DNA from: an uncultured Oscillospiraceae bacterium
Lineage (GTDB): Bacteria > Bacillota > Clostridia > Oscillospirales > Ruminococcaceae
Assembly: GCA_934232845.1 (NCBI GenBank)
Contig: CAKQGD010000069.1
Coordinates: 1-7,311, forward strand
DNA length: 7,311 nucleotides
Direction: 5' to 3'
Every line of letters starts with the position of its first letter. The stretch's first letter is position 1. The position numbers and the translations under genes are program-made. The notes beneath the pieces are model-generated. The model did not search any database and had not been told where the DNA came from. It was given only the letters and a program-made list of their open reading frames with translations. Positions 5,664 through 7,311 of this stretch are shown in pieces.

Positions 5664-5707
5664 TCTTCGATGACCATGCGATACCAAGGAGGTATGGATG
5701 TCGAAGA
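5664..5707 (+). promoter_or_regulatory. Stem-loop enclosing a ribosome binding site, upstream of the ZIP gene
   Basis: TCTTCGA (5664-5670) pairs with TCGAAGA (5701-5707). Inside, CAT (5675-5677) pairs with ATG (5698-5700) and ATACC (5681-5685) pairs with GGTAT (5691-5695), leaving the loop AAGGA. A strong AAGGAGG (5686-5692) is thus half in the loop and half in the stem, and the ATG that it would serve is also paired. The layout resembles a translational control hairpin, but I match it to no known riboswitch class. The inner arms are also the second CGATACC-N5-GGTAT dyad. A promoter for this transcript is not evident. Confidence 0.4.
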
Positions 5708-5730
5708 GACGGCTTTGTTTTGCTGTTTAG
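5698..5730 (+). CDS. Possible 10-residue leader peptide upstream of the ZIP gene
   Basis: ATG at 5698 follows AAGGAGG (5686-5692) with a 5-base gap and opens an 11-codon frame ending in TAG at 5728-5730: MSKRRLCFAV. An overlapping ATG at 5694 would give a 39-residue frame to 5813, but it lies one base after the ribosome site, which is too close. Translation is plausible only if the region is transcribed. The frame ends about 110 bases before the ZIP gene, so it could be a regulatory leader. A small inert ORF created by a chance Shine-Dalgarno is the main alternative. Confidence 0.25.
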   Translation: MSKRRLCFAV

Positions 5731-5811
5731 ATGCGCAGGCACGAGGAAAGAGGAAAATTCCTTTTCTGTTTGGAGCGCGGTTTGGCATGCTAAACGTTTT
5801 TTGCCTCGCAT
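5731..5811 (+). other. Structured leader segment just upstream of the ZIP gene
   Basis: ATGCGCAGGCA (5731-5741) can pair with TGCCTCGCAT (5802-5811) with one bulged C. The 60 bases between them contain a small hairpin AGGAA/TTCCT around 5750 and GTTTGG-CATG-CTAAAC (5779-5795) followed by G and T6. That last hairpin looks like a weak intrinsic terminator (six pairs, one G-U). This would fit an attenuator within the leader, but the evidence is base pairing seen by eye only. Confidence 0.35.
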
Positions 5812-5842
5812 AGGATAAAAAAAGGACAAAGGGGGAATGACG

Positions 5843-6589
5843 ATGATGCATGCGGGATATGCCGTGCTTCTGAGCGCAGCGGCGGGCGCCGCGACCGCAC
5901 TGGGAGGGGCCGCGGCGGTCTGGCTGCGTCCCTCACGGCGGATTTTGGCTGCGGCGCTTGGCTTTGCAGGCGGTGTGATGGTTTCGGTGTCTCTGGCGGA
6001 TCTTCTTCCGCAGGCCGCCAAAACGGCGGCGGTCTTTTTGGGCGGGGCCGCCGGAGCGGCGGCTGTGACGCTGGCTATGGCGCTGGGAATGGCGGTTTCA
6101 CTTTTCATGGAATGGTTTCTTCCCGAGCAGAGCGGTGACGCAAACGGTCTTTGGCGGCTGGGGCTGCTTTCAATGGCGGCGCTGCTGCTGCACAATCTGC
6201 CGGAGGGAATGGCGGTCTTTGTGGGAGCAGGTGCGGACAGGTCGCTTGGACTGTCCCTCGCGGGAGCGATTGCGCTGCACAATTTTCCCGAGGGGATTTC
6301 CGTTGCAATGCCGGTTTGGGCTGCGACGGGCAGCCGCGCAAAGGCGATCGGAATGGCGGCGCTTTCCGGGGCGGCGGAGCCGATCGGAGCGCTGCTGACA
6401 TGGATTTTTACCGGAGGAAACGTCGGAGAGCTGACGCTTGCGGTTTTGTTTGCAGCCATCGCGGGGTTGATGACCTGCCTTTCCTTTGCACAGCTTTTTC
6501 CCGGCGCGCTGGCTAAAAGCACTTCCTCCGCGGCCGCAGGGGCTCTTTTGGGAACCCTTGTGATGATTTTCAGTCTGTGCATGGTCTGA
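5843..6589 (+). CDS. ZIP family divalent metal transporter
   Basis: 248 residues from ATG 5843. About eight hydrophobic segments rich in Ala, Gly and Leu. The two metal-site helices are clear: HNLPEG (H117, E121) and HNFPEG (H146, E150), followed by the SGAAEPIGA helix (residues 176-184), a pattern shared with ZupT and GufA-like members. ZIP proteins import Zn2+ and often Mn2+, Fe2+ or other divalent metals into the cytoplasm; which metal this one prefers is not readable. The cytosolic loop between the third and fourth segments is short and lacks a His-rich stretch. ATG 5837 begins one base after the GGGGG run, so 5843, seven bases from AAAGGGGG (5828-5835), is preferred; 5846 is also possible. 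It follows a structured leader and is divergent from the fumarase operon. No terminator is seen before groES. Confidence 0.92.
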   Translation: MMHAGYAVLLSAAAGAATALGGAAAVWLRPSRRILAAALGFAGGVMVSVSLADLLPQAAKTAAVFLGGAAGAAAVTLAMALGMAVSLFMEWFLPEQSGDANGLWRLGLLSMAALLLHNLPEGMAVFVGAGADRSLGLSLAGAIALHNFPEGISVAMPVWAATGSRAKAIGMAALSGAAEPIGALLTWIFTGGNVGELTLAVLFAAIAGLMTCLSFAQLFPGALAKSTSSAAAGALLGTLVMIFSLCMV

Positions 6590-6631
6590 GCCGAAAAAGT
6601 GAAAGCGGGCGGGTACAATTTTTTCTCAAAA

Positions 6632-6640
6632 TGGTATAAT
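6632..6640 (+). promoter_or_regulatory. Possible upstream promoter (extended -10)
   Basis: TGGTATAAT is an extended -10 element with a perfect hexamer (6635-6640). The -35 region GGTACA (6612-6617, 17-base spacer) is weak. It lies 56-67 bases upstream of the CIRCE-overlapped groES promoter, so groES may have a second start point that CIRCE blocks only as a roadblock. ACAATT (6615-6620) and AATTGT (6638-6643) form an inverted repeat across it. Confidence 0.4.
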
Positions 6641-6673
6641 TGTGAACTTTTTTCGCAAATTACAGGAAAGCAC

Positions 6674-6701
6674 TTGATTTTTTCTTTGGAATGGCTACAA
6701 T
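6674..6701 (+). promoter_or_regulatory. Main groESL promoter
   Basis: TTGATT (6674-6679) and TACAAT (6696-6701) with a 16-base spacer. Transcription should start about 6708, inside the left half of the CIRCE operator, the usual arrangement for HrcA-repressed groESL operons. Confidence 0.65.
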
Positions 6702-6706
6702 ATGAT

Positions 6707-6733
6707 TTAGCACTCGAACATAAAGAGTGCCAA
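6707..6733. promoter_or_regulatory. CIRCE operator (HrcA binding site)
   Basis: TTAGCACTC-N9-GAGTGCCAA matches the CIRCE consensus TTAGCACTC-N9-GAGTGCTAA at all but one position (C for T at 6731). HrcA, stabilised by GroEL, represses from this site and releases it on heat or folding stress. No hrcA gene is in the window. Confidence 0.95.
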
Positions 6734-6775
6734 TAAAATCGTTTATAATTATTATCATACATGGGAGGAATTACA

Positions 6776-7060
6776 ATGAGAATCAAACCCCTCGCTGACC
6801 GTGTTGTCATCAAGATGGTCGAAGCGGAAGAAACCACAAAGAGCGGAATTATCTTGGCATCCTCTGCCAAGGAGAAGCCTCAGGTCGCGGAAGTCCTCGC
6901 GGTAGGCCCCGGCGGCGTCGTCGACGGCAAAGAAGTCACGATGTATGTCAAGGTGGGCGAAAAGGTTCTGATCAGCAAGTACGCGGGCACCGAGGTCAAG
7001 GTGGATGACGAGGAATACACCATCCTGCGTCAGTCCGACATCCTCGCAGTTGTGGAATAA
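6776..7060 (+). CDS. groS: Co-chaperonin GroES
   Basis: 94 residues, the standard length. MRIKPLADRVVIK is the canonical N-terminus. Residues 16-36 form the mobile loop with GIIL (24-27), the segment that docks on GroEL. GEKVLISKYAGTEVKVDDEEYTILRQSDILAVVE is the classic C-terminal half. GroES forms the heptameric lid of the GroEL folding chamber in the cytoplasm. The start at 6776 is set by GGGAGG (6763-6768), 7 bases upstream; the in-frame ATG at 6761 contains that ribosome site and is rejected. It is the first gene of the CIRCE-controlled operon, with groEL starting 27 bases after its stop. Confidence 0.97.
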   Translation: MRIKPLADRVVIKMVEAEETTKSGIILASSAKEKPQVAEVLAVGPGGVVDGKEVTMYVKVGEKVLISKYAGTEVKVDDEEYTILRQSDILAVVE

Positions 7061-7087
7061 TCCGAGTAGAAAGGAAGAAAATGCATC

Positions 7088-7311
7088 ATGGCTAAGATTC
7101 TTGCATATGGCGAAGAAGCCAGAAAATCTCTTCAGAACGGCATCGACAAGCTTGCCGACACCGTAAAAATCACGCTTGGTCCGAAGGGCCGCAATGTCGT
7201 GCTGGACAGAAAGTTCGGCACTCCGCTGATCACCAATGACGGTGTGACCATCGCCAAGGAGATCGAGCTGGAGGATCCCTTTGAGAATATGGGCGCGCAG
7301 CTTGTCAAGGA
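7088..7311 (+). CDS. groL: Chaperonin GroEL, N-terminal part (runs off the right edge)
   Basis: The first 74 codons plus two bases are present; the gene should be about 540 codons. MAKILAYGEEAR, the nucleotide-binding LGPKGRNVVLD (30-40) and NDGVTIAKEIEL (50-61), and DPFENMGAQLVK are all typical of GroEL. D51 in NDG corresponds to an essential ATP-site aspartate. GroEL assembles as a double heptameric ring and folds proteins together with GroES. The ribosome site is AAAGGAAG (7070-7077), about 10 bases upstream, somewhat weak and distant. Nothing in the visible part suggests an unusual paralogue. Confidence 0.97.
   Translation, partial: MAKILAYGEEARKSLQNGIDKLADTVKITLGPKGRNVVLDRKFGTPLITNDGVTIAKEIELEDPFENMGAQLVK

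Noticed and set aside
5374..6870. 498-residue open frame on the minus strand
   Set aside because: It runs antisense through the ZIP gene and groES promoter and in another frame through the fumarase alpha gene, with low-complexity Ala/Pro/Ser composition. The ZIP, GroES and fumarase frames have clear family motifs.

Overview
The window looks like chromosomal DNA from an anaerobic Gram-positive clostridium, most likely of the Oscillospiraceae/Ruminococcaceae group. The grounds are GGAGG ribosome binding sites, a CIRCE-controlled groESL operon, a DUF1836 regulator, a DegV-family protein, a two-subunit oxygen-sensitive fumarase, and an acidic cysteine-free surface protein ending in an NPTTG motif. 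The lineage is inferred from gene families, not from a database search.

Layout from left to right. (1) Positions 1-801 are the 3' end of a secreted or surface protein gene on the plus strand, followed by an intrinsic terminator. (2) About 960 bases (802-1762) carry no credible gene. They hold two nearly identical copies of a roughly 270-base direct repeat (847-1120 and 1353-1623) flanking a 232-base spacer full of inverted repeats. The first copy contains the terminator of the surface protein gene; the second copy has lost the T-tract. (3) A minus-strand two-gene operon (3234 down to 1763) encodes a DegV/FakB-type fatty-acid-binding protein and a PAP2-like membrane protein, joined by an ATGA overlap. 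(4) Divergent from it is a DUF1836 HTH regulator (3400-3933) with a consensus promoter placed so that the mRNA should be leaderless. A bidirectional hairpin separates it from (5) the convergent minus-strand genes for the alpha and beta subunits of a class I fumarase-type hydro-lyase (5534 down to 4009). (6) A 300-base divergent intergenic region holds a strong fumarase promoter, two copies of a CGATACC-N5-GGTAT dyad and a structured leader with a possible 10-residue peptide. (7) Next come a ZIP-family metal transporter (5843-6589) and (8) groES with the first 74 codons of groEL behind a CIRCE operator.

The genes do not form a single pathway. They cover envelope lipid or fatty-acid handling (DegV, PAP2-like), central carbon metabolism (fumarase), metal uptake (ZIP) and protein folding (GroES/GroEL). 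I found no defence system, mobile-element protein, tRNA, rRNA or CRISPR array. The parts that ordinary annotation would miss are the large noncoding direct repeat, the putative leaderless regulator and the structured region upstream of the ZIP transporter.
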